A stretch of 64,000 nt of DNA from Istiophorus platypterus (lineage: Eukaryota; Chordata; Actinopteri; Istiophoriformes; Istiophoridae). The DNA lies in the NCBI GenBank assembly GCA_016859345.1, contig CM029124.1:7934501-7998500 (forward strand). The letters are read 5' to 3'. Positions 11,609-22,800 of this stretch are shown in pieces. The stretch's first letter is position 1; each line of letters starts with the position of its first letter. A program made the translations under genes and the position numbers. The notes beneath the pieces are model-generated. The model was not told the origin of the DNA, ran no database searches, and was given only the letters and a program-made list of their open reading frames with translations.

Positions 11609-12419
11609 GTACGTATGAACTCATAATTTAAATGCACTCATACACACACAAACCACCGGTTGCCAGCAAAGGAGGAAGAAGAGGGATGAGACAGGATGAG
11701 ATGAGACGAAATGGCATGAGATGAGGAAAAATTACACATGGAGAATAACCCTTCTTAGACCGCAGCAACAAATAACAACATCTGCTGAGCAGCTGGTGGC
11801 AGAGTATTACCCAACTGGCTGGCACAGACTGGCACTAAGGTGGCACCACAGCTTTATCAGATGACCCGCTGCAGGATTACATGAGTGTCAAACATTTCTA
11901 CACCACAGAGGCGGATAACACTTACTGGAAACAGCATGGATACACACATGGATTAAAGTACACACATGTGCCGATTCACACATAGTTGGACGAGTGAGTA
12001 CAACTACAGGGATGAAACTGTGCACACACATGCACGAAGGGGCATTGTACAAGGCTGAAGTAATACTGAGACACACAGCTCTGATGAAAGAAACCGACAG
12101 TCAACACTTTCCAAAGCTGAGAGCTGAGTAGAAACTTCACTTTGTCATTTCAAACAATGGAAATGAAAACCAAAGACACAAATGTTCCCTACTTCTCAAC
12201 TCCTTTTAATTTACCAGCCGCTCGTTGACATGCGCACACACGCACAATTTACAAACCTGGTGAAAACATACTAATAGACAAAATGATGAGTATGTGTATG
12301 CATGCATAAACACACTTGAAGATTGGTAACAGCTTTGATCACCTTTTTTAGGAGAGGAGAATAGGAAGCATGTGTATGTGTGTGTGTGTTCTATTTGTGA
12401 CATCCATTTAAAGCGGAAA

Positions 12420-12520
12420 TGACAGCAGGCCATGCTCGTTAACACGTTGCGGAAAAACACCTGCTCCGCCGAAGGGACCATGCGACTCCGGGCACTGCCG
12501 GTACCTCTGGGTGCTGCTGG
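12420..12520. other. CpG-containing block in intron 1, possible conserved element
   Basis: A non-repetitive stretch with several CpGs (around GTTAACACGTTGCGG and GCTCCGCCGAAGGGACC) embedded in CpG-poor intron. It is open on both strands (minus PSAEQVFFRNVLTSMACC; plus MLVNTLRKNTCSAEG). No good splice site pair was found, so a conserved regulatory element is as likely as an exon. Confidence 0.2.
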
Positions 12521-15500
12521 TGGTGGAGGTGTGTGTGTGTACAGTATGTGTGTTGTGGAGGTGGGGGGGTTAGCAGTGACTTGAACCACTACAAAGGGAC
12601 AGAGAGAGACACGGACAGACAATGATTGACAGATAAGAAAATGCCGTCGGGGGCCAATGCATCATCACGATTACAAAATCACACCTCTCCTCTCTCTCTC
12701 CATTTTTCTTTTTTTTTTACAAATCCACCCACTCTCCTGTTTCCTTCTCCTGTTCAGAAACAAAGCATATTCTTTGGATCACTTGCTACTGATAAACAGA
12801 GTGCTGTCACAGGGGCTGAATGGGCGGGGTGAGAGAACGGATGGAGAGAGGCATAAGGAAGAAGAGGGAAAAAAATTATAAAGCAAAGCCAAAAAAAAAA
12901 AAAAAAGGGGGGGGGTGGAGGGGAAGGAAGTTGTAAGCAAACTAAAAAGAATGTCTCATCAATTCTGAAAAAAACAAAATATGTAATGGGAACCAAACCA
13001 AACTCAACCTATTTTATGTATTTACGTATTTTTGTGTTCTATGCATGTAACGTGCTATGAAACGGCCAGCGGCAAAGTGATGTATTTTTTTTTCAAATAT
13101 ACAAGCTACAAGGGATGAACATAATAAAAACAAAAGCTATAGAATATAAAATAGCCCTGCTATAAAAAAAACTAAGCGTTATAATGTTCAGTTTTTGTAG
13201 AGACACTTGTCAGAAAGCTCACGATTCAACTTTATGGAAGGTGAACTTGAACTGTCTTTAGCTCCTGTAGGATCACATCAGACAAAACAAACATATCTGT
13301 GTGAGCACTTCCATTGACAGGTTAGAGAAATTAACTACTTCACAGGTTTATCCATTCCAGCTGTGAATTTACAAACTAACGACGGAAGAAACCGATAGTC
13401 TGGGAGAGAGAACTTTAAACTTTCACGGGAAAAGGAGATATATTGACTGACAAAGTTGTTGAGGATGAAGAGAAAGTTAAACTAATAAAACTATTATAAA
13501 CTGGCAGTGGTGACTGGGTTGCTGGTCCAAGTCCAGTCATTTCTTTGAGTCAGTTTCTAGATGAAGTATCCAACCAATGGAAGCCTGTGGCTGGCCACTT
13601 CATTGCTCAGCTGTCCAGTACAACTGAAAACATTTAAGCAATCCTTCTGGCCGAGCGTAGGCAGTGTGTATGTGTGAGTTTGTGTGTCTGGAATGCACGT
13701 TTGTGTATGTGTGTACATATCCACTGGGGGGGGGGTAGCCAGGGGTGGCACAGACGGAGAGAAGAAATGGACAGTTATCCACACACGCTTCCGAACAGAC
13801 AAAGAAAAGCGCACACACATGCATGCTCACAAAAAAAAAAACTAACACAATTCTGTTTCAACTGTTCCAATTCTCCGAATGATCCAATGGTGTTCTGTCA
13901 AGCAATCCCGTCTTGGCCCTGCCTGTAATGAGTCCAGCGAGCTCTCCCACTCTGGACAGCTTGTCTGGAGGGCCACATGTCTCTAGTTTGGACTGCTGGA
14001 GAAAACAGAACAGCCGGTCTCCTTCCCACACCATCTCTCTCGGACTCCTCACTTCAGTTTTATTTAGTTGTCTGCAGAACTTTTACTTCTCCCTTAAGGC
14101 CAATTAGTAAATACTACACTACACCGTGTTTAAGACAACAGGAGCCTCTTGTTTCTTGTTAGAATGATAGGATATCAGTAATACAGGAGAACGTGGGTGA
14201 CTTGACAGATCTATGGAACAGAGCATATTTAGACAGATAGGATAAATTATTTTTGAAGTGTATTTAAATTTTCAGCTAGATTTTTTACTAAAACAAGGAC
14301 AAAATAGTGCATAAGTTATAAAGTGTTCTCTTCCAATTCGATGTCCTAATTGGATGTTTACTCATACTTTTTTTTAACAATCTTTCAGTTCCTTTTAATT
14401 TTATGGTTAGGAAAATATTAACATCATAACTCTGATTCAAAAAGGTCTTTATAAACAAGCACATTCCCTGGTATGATGAAGGTAAAGGGGGCGAGCTTTT
14501 CCGAGTGCCTACCCTATATACCTTCTGTTTTCTGCTTTTTTCAGTAGGAGCCACAGATTAAGGGTTAAAAACTAAACTGGACTTTTTAAAAGTTATTTTG
14601 GAATTTCTCTGAGAAATAAATCTTGTTGGCACATCCTCCAGTTGCAGCTTGTGGATTTAGCAGTAAGAGGCAGAGATGAATCAGCTGTGACTGTGTTCGT
14701 TCCAAGCTTTCTGATTGGACAATTACAACTACGCACTGACTAACTGTCACTCAATTAGCTAACTGATTAACTTTTCATTTCAGGATAGAGGGGGGAGGGG
14801 GAGAGAATGAGAGAGAAATGCAGAAAAAAAAACAGGAGGCAGGTACAAACGTTAAGGTTGAACTTCAGCCAGGAAAACAGAAATGAGTCACGCAAACTTG
14901 CAAAAACTTGACAGTCTCTCCCTATCTAACACTCATTCCTTCAGGACACCTGTACACCTCTGCTCGCCTGCTTCGCCGAGGAAAAACCTTGATGACAATT
15001 AAATAAATAACTCCATAACTATGTGAGCTCACCAGCCATTTGTTAATCAACCCAAACAGAGATTTAATTTAATGCTTTGGCTGAGGCTGGAGCTGATATG
15101 CAGATGGCGCAGAGACAGGGCTGTGTGACTGGCACTCTGGGAGCTAGAAGGGTGGCGGGTGGTGGTAGAGAGTGGTAGAGGGGGAGGCGGATGCAGAGGG
15201 TGGAGGGGAGGTTCTTCCACGTTCCAGCACATACACAGCAGCTCACTCACAGGCAGAGGAATGTATCTTCTGGCCACATAACATCACACATACATTTGCG
15301 CACATACTGTATATACATACACACACATTCAGTGTTCAGAGCAGTAACACAGAGGGTATAACAGGTAACAGGTCAGAATAAATAACAAGTTTACTAAACA
15401 AAAATCTGAGTAGCCGGCTGGCTGGTTGCCCAACTGATAAGCTGGGTGACCAAAGGACAAGCCAACAGACTATTTAGATCACGTAGACAGAGGTTAACTT

Positions 15501-16741
15501 TCCCCCTCATTTACCACTAAGTGATACTCAGACTTAAAGTATTCAAATTTGATAACTAACAAAACTACATCATGTTTTGGTGCTGAAATTATTTGATCAA
15601 ATGAGCAGCTGATGAACAGAATATGAAATGTTGAGGTAGGATGAGATGAGATGAACTGTGAACTGTTGAACAATTTTGAGGAATTATGCAAGCAAAAATA
15701 ATAAACATACCAGGTTGAAACATCTAAGAAGTGATGACTAGCCGTTATATATCATTGCAAATATTATATTTTTCGACTTTGAACTTTATACAGAGAAAAA
15801 AGTATTTGAAGAAGTTAAAATGGGCTCTGGGAACTTGTGTTTGGCATTCATCCTTAATATTATCCATCCTAAAAATATTCTTCATTTGCAAGACCATGAG
15901 GTTTAAACAGCACTTAAGTATTTCAATTTCAAGTTTGTCATATATACCGTACAGTTAAGTAGGTGACAACTGTTGGTAAATGTATCAGAACTTTTTTAGG
16001 CAAGAGAAAATATCTACTGCATAGTGTAGCAGTATGGGGTTGCACCATCAAACAACAGCAGAGTGCAATCAAACTGCTAGGTGGGTTTGAGCTGAAATGA
16101 TTAGCCGGCTGCTTGACCTGATCTCCTTATAGAGGGAGGTCATGACATCTCCAGACACAACAGTGTGTTGAAGGGTTTTATGTGTTTGTGTACATGAGCA
16201 TTAGCGGCTGATAATTGAGTAAAAGCAGTGAGGGAGGAGGCGGAGGGAAAGAGATTAGCTAAACATCAGGCAGGTATCTGATGGAGCAAAGGAAGTGAGC
16301 AAAAGGGGGAGGTGACTGTGTGAAGCAGAGAGGGCACTGGGGTTAAGAAACTGGGGAATTGTGCGGTAAGACGCTTGAAGAGGACATCTGTCTGAGAGTC
16401 TGTCCATGAGCGCTAGAAGCAAGCAAGAAAGCATATTTCACATCTACACATGTCATTTGCTGTTACTCTTACTGATCCAAACAACTTTGAGAGAGTTGAT
16501 AGATAAAAAATGAATAAAGAATAATTTTAAAAAGACTTTAAAAAGTCTATCTTCACAGTCTGTACAGTCAATTTCATTGTGTATGTGTGTGTTTATGAGG
16601 ATAGGGCTGTGTGCGTGACCCCGACCCCAGCAGTTCTAACTCCAGTCTGCTCAGACATCTTAAGGCGAATCCAGGCTCTTCAAAGCCAATCCACTTACAG
16701 TGCATTAGTCTCATTACCACATCGAGGCTGGACTGGTGTTA

Positions 16742-16759
16742 GTGTGTGTGTGTGTGTGT

Positions 16760-16818
<59 letters not shown>
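16742..16818. repeat. (TG)n tract
   Basis: About 77 bp of TG with a single TC interruption near 16764. Confidence 0.9.
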
Positions 16819-16821
<3 letters not shown>

Positions 16822-17343
16822 TTGTGTTTGCACGACTGCTTTAAATACAGTCACCATTGCCAACAACATAAATTTGTTGCTGTATTCTACCTGTAATGGT
16901 TAACAGGGCAGTTTTACCACTTATGTAATGATCATACATGACTACAATGAGCAGGAAAAAAGATTTGAGGAATCAAAGAATTAAATTCAGTTTGAAGCCG
17001 AGGCTGTGGCTCATTTTAAAGATTTAGTGCTGGAATAATTGTAAAAGCCTTTGGTTCAGTCCTTGGAATGAGACTACATTGGAGGCTACAGTAGAGTAGT
17101 AATGAAGATGATGCTAGGGTGAAAGATAAAGGAAAAGAAGAGAGTTCTGCAACAGAAAACAAGAGACTGAACGAGAGAGAGTATGAGGTTAAGGCCATGG
17201 CAGTAAGAGTGAGCTGGCACAGAGCAGGGCAGATTGAGTGGAAACCCATGGGAGTGTGGCTGTCCCTTGGGGGCCACTGGGAGATTTCACCCAGCCAGCT
17301 GCACACAGCCAGAACCTCCTGGTAGGCTGTGCTGGATACACAC

Positions 17344-17346
<3 letters not shown>

Positions 17347-17388
<42 letters not shown>
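17347..17388. repeat. (CA)n tract
   Basis: About 21 CA units followed by AAACACA units. It is complementary to the TG tract 530 bp to the left. Confidence 0.9.
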
Positions 17389-17395
<7 letters not shown>

Positions 17396-17655
17396 AAACA
17401 CACACAAGCTGCCCTGGTGCCCCTCTGCTCCCCCAGCTGGTACAGAAGGATGCACATGCACATACAAACGATCGCCCCCCCCACCAAACACACACACACC
17501 ACATATTGCAGGTTCACAATACTGCAAATACGTAATACTGAGTCCCAAGAAAATAAAACTTAACCACACAAAATCAGCATTGAAAACCCATCTTTTTTTC
17601 CCTTTGAACATCCCTTTTCTTCTTGTCTCACTTTTCCACTCCTTTATATTCTTAC

Positions 17656-17788
17656 CTTTGTTCCTCCGCTCGTCTCTTATCTCCTGCAATACCACTATAG
17701 TCCAGTAGATGGTGGTGGCTCCCTGGAGCATGGTGCCCACCGCTGTGAGCTGACACAGACTTGGAGAGTAACTGACAGACACATGCAA
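17656..17788 (-). other. Exon-like segment with strong donor inside akt3 intron 1
   Basis: The minus strand is open from an ATG at 17788 and reads into a near-perfect donor, AACAAAG/GTAAGA (exon end 17656). The peptide includes QLTAVGTMLQGATTIYW, then TIVVLQEIRDERRNK. That is a hydrophobic stretch followed by a charged one, like a membrane segment with a cytosolic tail. GC in third positions is raised relative to the flanks. Candidate acceptors are GTGTCAG or CTCACAG near 17740-17750, with only moderate pyrimidine tracts. I do not recognise the family. It may be an alternative akt3 5' exon, an exon of an unrelated nested gene, or a decoy. Confidence 0.25.
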
Positions 17789-20453
17789 GCAAGACGCCTC
17801 TCAACCCAACCTAATCCCCCTCATAGGACCAGCATTGGTGTGTGTGTGAATGTACTTAAGAAAAAAATAAAAAATATTTACACACACAGACACACACACA
17901 CAAATGATGTGTATGTGTAAGTGAGTGTATTTCTACATACAGGCATCCAGTTAGCTTGAATCTGTACACAGTATGTGTGTGTATGTGTTAATAAATGCTT
18001 TCTTATGACTGTGTGTTGTTGGGGAGGAGGCAGGGTCCGTTGCTTCCTAAAGCACCGTAGGATTAGTGTGGTGTTAGCATATTAGCATCTTAGCTGGAGG
18101 GCTGCTGCTCAACACCACCTGTGCCAGACAGGAGGCTTTGGCTACCCCCCCCAACCCCTCACCCACACACATATGTAGACACACACATACACACAGTGTG
18201 TGGGTGAAGGTCACTTAGCTACGCTGACTCCATGCTTACTGTCTTAATTTATCAGTCTAACTACTTAAACTGTCTCTTTACAGGCTTATTACTGCTAATA
18301 TAATTACTTTGTCTTCACTTTTATTTACTGCTATAATTAAATATAACTAACTTCACCTTATTTTCAACATATTAAATTCAGGGCTGCAAGTTGGCAATTA
18401 CTAAGTAAACTGAGAGGTGGCCAATAAAAGGAACATTTTTACTGCATATCATTACAATTATCTATCACAAATGCCAGTACGCAGCTGTCTTTAAGGAATA
18501 AAAACAAAGTTGGCCAAAGATTAGCTCTATTCCTAGATTTCTGAGGAGTGTACCATCTAGTTTCAGATTTTCTCTATCATGTAGTTACACTCTGATAGTA
18601 AAACTGTACAAGTTAAGGCTGCTCGACTGACTTCAAAATTATTTCGCGGACACAGTATGTGTTGTTAAATATTGATACGTGTAAGGTTCGTCCTAAAATT
18701 ATGAGTCATTTGGAACAAGGAAATGCAAGACAGAAAAATTATCTCTACAGATGCATTGCCACCTTTTAAAACTATCAAATTCATGCAGTTTTAAGCCTTA
18801 TTTCAACACCAAACATGAAGTTTTTCTTTGTATTTCAAAAAAGAATAAACATGCAACACCAAAGAATAAAACACCCAAGGAGGCTGTTTGAATTTATAAA
18901 GTGGAAAACTGAAGACATGTTTTCCTCCTTAATGATGTAATTCAAAGGATTTTGTGATGCCCCCTCTGCCCTTCCTGTCAGTTTCCTGCTCTGTGCTCCT
19001 CTCTTTGCAGAGGCTTTTCTTGTGAAGCAGGACCATTAGTGGCAGGAGATACACCTGGGCCCAGGATGACCTACTGTATGGTACATAAGGCTGGGTCATC
19101 CATAAGCTCAGTTAGAACTCTTTTCCTCACATATTACAGAGTAAGGGCTTCTGTTTTTTGTTTTGTTTTGCAAAGATAAGAGCTCACCGCTTCTCATCCA
19201 GCCACTGCAATACTGTTTCTACAAATTTGCCACGCTGATTTGTATTCATAGATTGTCACAGTCTAAGAGCAGGGCCGTGACATTTCAATCACTAGATATG
19301 AAATGAAATATGTGAAAAAGAAATGTAATTTTGGAAGTCAAAGTCCTGTCCATTATGCTAACAGAGTGAGAAAGGAATAAGACTAACTATCAGATTCAGT
19401 CTCTTATAAACACATGTATGCATGACCTGTTATATGCTACAGTTCAGAGAGTTGAGCACATACTGTAGCCACACAGTGGGAGGCTTACATGACATTACTA
19501 TTATTAACCAGATAGGGCAAACACAGGTCTAGATCATAGTAAACCCTATCATAAATATTAAACACAACTCAGTTAGATGGTGTATTTCCTCTACATCCAC
19601 ACAATCCATCCACCCACACACATACAAAGACACATACAAGTAACAAAGCATACCGCACCACTGACGGTACTGTTCTGTGTGGATGTCTTGTAGCATGTCA
19701 AGATGGTAAAAATACAATCACAGCTAACCAGTACAAAAAGCCCTTGCATTCAAACACCCAATAACATTAAGGGATGCCATGCTGCTCTGTTCTAAAAGCA
19801 GTGGATCCAATGCGATTAGGAAACGCACACACAGCCGATGAGCAGGCTAATCAAATTGCACTGATTGCTGGTATATTGCCTCTCTCTGTTCTCTCCTTTG
19901 GACGGCATTGTATGTTGGCATCATTGATTTCTTCATTTATTTTACAGTAGATCATTGGCATTCATATTAAATAGTAGTTATTTCCAAAACCCTGTACATC
20001 CTTTTCTAAATATAACTATTAGCTGAAATTACATTAAAATCAACAAAACACCATCTCTAAAATATATTGGAACCCGTTTAAGTGCAATTGCTTTCAACCA
20101 AGGACATCTATTTTATTTTAAAACCCTTTGAAGCAGAATAATTTGTGTAATTTTGTTTGGCCGTCCCTTATTTTCATTTAGTGGATATGTGAGAATTATG
20201 GTTCATAAACGCACAGAGGAGATGGTTTCTTTGAGGTTCCCAATTAAATCTGACATTCATATTTAAATTCTTATTATGTTCCTTTGTATTACTGGATGTA
20301 AAACCATCCAATCAGAGGAACAGACTGGGCAGCTGGATCAATCAGTCAGTGAGATTAGCTGTCAATCAGAACCAGAAGGGGAGGGTCAGGAGACAGACAC
20401 AGCTGTCTAAGTGTTGCCTACAACAGACAGGCAACAAGGAGTCTGTGCGTACT

Positions 20454-20502
<49 letters not shown>

Positions 20503-20552
20503 AAGTGTGTGTGTGTGTGTGTGCGTGTGTATGTGTATGTATGTATGTGTGT
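20454..20552. repeat. Interrupted (TG)n tract
   Basis: About 100 bp of TG with AT/AA/CG interruptions and ATGT units at the right end. It forms an inverted complementary pair with the CA tract at 20706-20775. Confidence 0.9.
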
Positions 20553-20697
20553 GGACAACATAAGACCCCCCTGGTCTTTTGTGAAGCCCCCTTTCCTTTC
20601 CTGGAGCAGCAGAGAAGCATTGTGCTGTAGGTCTCCCTGTCTGCCTGTAAACTTACACACAGTGCACGCTCATACGCAATACACTCTGTCAAGACAG

Positions 20698-20705
<8 letters not shown>

Positions 20706-20775
<70 letters not shown>
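20706..20775. repeat. (CA)35 tract
   Basis: Uninterrupted CA run preceded by TATATA. Confidence 0.95.
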
Positions 20776-20779
<4 letters not shown>

Positions 20780-20866
20780 GCACAATAGCCCAGCCCAGCA
20801 GGCAAGAGTAAACAATCAAGTACTATACCCCAAGTACTATCAAGTGCCCCCCACCCCCACCCCCTC

Positions 20867-20867
<1 letters not shown>

Positions 20868-20922
<55 letters not shown>
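20868..20922. repeat. (CA)27 tract
   Basis: Uninterrupted CA run 92 bp after the preceding tract, with C-rich flanks on both sides. Confidence 0.95.
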
Positions 20923-20926
<4 letters not shown>

Positions 20927-22265
20927 CCCACCCAAGCCCAGCCATGCCTCATTCTAAAGGATCCATTCATGTGTTGCACTGAAGGGCCGACAGTAAGTGC
21001 TCTCCACCTCACTAACTGCTGCTCTCTTTCCTCCCCTCTGTCCTGACTGGCTACCTGTCCGTCTATCCGTCTCTCCACCTGCTCAAGTGTATGCCCATCT
21101 GTCAATCAGGGTGCAGTCATACTGGTCATATTTCGAGTGATTGACTCAAACTCTATCTTTGTACAGACAGGTGCGAGGGATGCCATCTAGTATCTCCAGT
21201 GTTACACCTCTATCTCATCTGGTTTTGAAGTGATCCCAAGCCTACAATTTGTTGGGGAAGGAAAACAGGAACAGCACTAGAGCTGAACATAATGCAAAAA
21301 AACAAAACAAGAAAAAAAAAACACAAATAACAAAACAAAACAAACAAACAAAGAAACTGCACTGTGATTTTTTTGAATATACTGCATTTTAGCAGACATG
21401 GTCATTGTTTTTTCCTGGATGGTTATTGATGCAGCGCTTTTCACGAAACTGACACTGACCAATGAGAATTCAGTCAGATAAGAGCATATCAACCAATAAA
21501 ACAATGAGTCCACCTGGAAACTACAGCCCTACCCTATACAACATATGGTTCTATCCGGATGAATAGAGGTTTTATGGATATAACCAGACATGTGATAGGT
21601 TGCAGTTGATCATGCAAAACACAGCCTCATCTGATTCCTTCACAATCAGTCATACTCTGTCAGGCGTAACTAAATTGCTAAATTCTTAAATGCCTGATGT
21701 TTCATTAAGATAGTCTATCAAAACACTGTTCAGTAAAGGACAACTTTTTAGCCCGTGGGGCTTTTGTCTACAGGATGATGTTTGGTTGTGATTAGGCAGT
21801 GAACTAATGTTGAGATTAAACCGACAAAATCTAAAAAAGGCTGTACTCAAACTAAATTTTGGACTAAACTAAAACTGTGGGTCTAGTAGTTATACATGTT
21901 ACCTTCTTAAGAAGGAGAAAAAAAAATATCTTGGGTTCTGCATTATTGTTAAAATATATTGAAGAATATATCTGGAACCCCCAAGAATACTGGCACTCTG
22001 TACTTTCCTCCCTGGCTCTGCCAGATACTTAATGAGCAGGCCATGTCCCAGGTCTATTCAAACTCAAGATATTGTGTAGAAACACTCAAACCACGGAGCA
22101 ATATCTGAGTATGGCAGATGTTCGTCCTCTTTTCTTCTCTGTTGTCCCCCTCCACCTCCTCTCATACTGCAGTCCACCATAGAAACTCATGTTCCAGTCG
22201 CTATGCTGTGAGACATCTGCACCTCACTCACTGTTTCTCTGTCTCTTCCGTCTCATATTTCCTCT

Positions 22266-22267
<2 letters not shown>

Positions 22268-22339
<72 letters not shown>
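22268..22339. repeat. (AC)36 tract
   Basis: Uninterrupted 72-bp AC run in akt3 intron 1. Confidence 0.95.
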
Positions 22340-22341
<2 letters not shown>

Positions 22342-22604
22342 AAAGATAGAACTCTATTCTTGATGACAGATGGCAAGTCAACAATTGTACAGCGTCAGCC
22401 TCTGAAAACACAGACACACATACTTTATGCACACACAAACACAGAAACAAACACCACCTCCTTGTCCTCCTGTGCCTTTGTGCCCAATCCCCTGTCAGAT
22501 GTTTTGATTTGTTTCTTGCAGCTGAGTGTATGCATTAGTGTGTGTGTGTGTGTCCCCCTTTACCTTGGTATATTAGGCACTAGTTTAATGAGAGTTTGGT
22601 GAGG

Positions 22605-22800
22605 AGTGGGTCCCAGCCAGTGGACCATATGGGGGACATTTAGCCCCCTCAGAACACTGAGCCAAGCCTTGCTGACATGATTACCAGTGCCGTCCGCTGC
22701 TCTGCACTAGTGTCAGATTGGGAATGGGGAATTTTATCATCGACAGCTAATTAATGACTGGAGACTGGCAACCGGAGACGGGGGAGGCTGAGGGAGGATG
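22605..22800. promoter_or_regulatory. Candidate conserved non-coding element in intron 1
   Basis: A unique-looking, non-repetitive 200-bp block containing a homeodomain-type core (GCTAATTAATGA at 22747-22758) beside a GGGAATGGGGAATTTTATC segment. It differs in texture from the microsatellite-rich neighbours. Suspected from motif content only. Confidence 0.2.

Larger units (their letters stand above)
19800..21150. promoter_or_regulatory. Candidate intronic regulatory block with TALE homeodomain sites
   Basis: The decamer CTGTCAATCA, the complement of the PBX-MEIS/PREP consensus TGATTGACAG, occurs at 20359-20368 and again at 21099-21108. A TGATTGAC variant lies near 21138, and GATCAATCAG/GCTAATCAAATTG type homeodomain motifs occur at 19840-19865 and 20335-20345. 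Two long microsatellites lie between the two decamers. The motifs are seen directly. Enhancer function is inference. Confidence 0.3.

Noticed and set aside
17189..17788. 199-residue minus-strand frame as one gene
   Set aside because: Most of it is intron-like with a Cys-Val run from CA repeats. Only the first 44 codons up to the donor at 17656 look exon-like, and they are reported separately.
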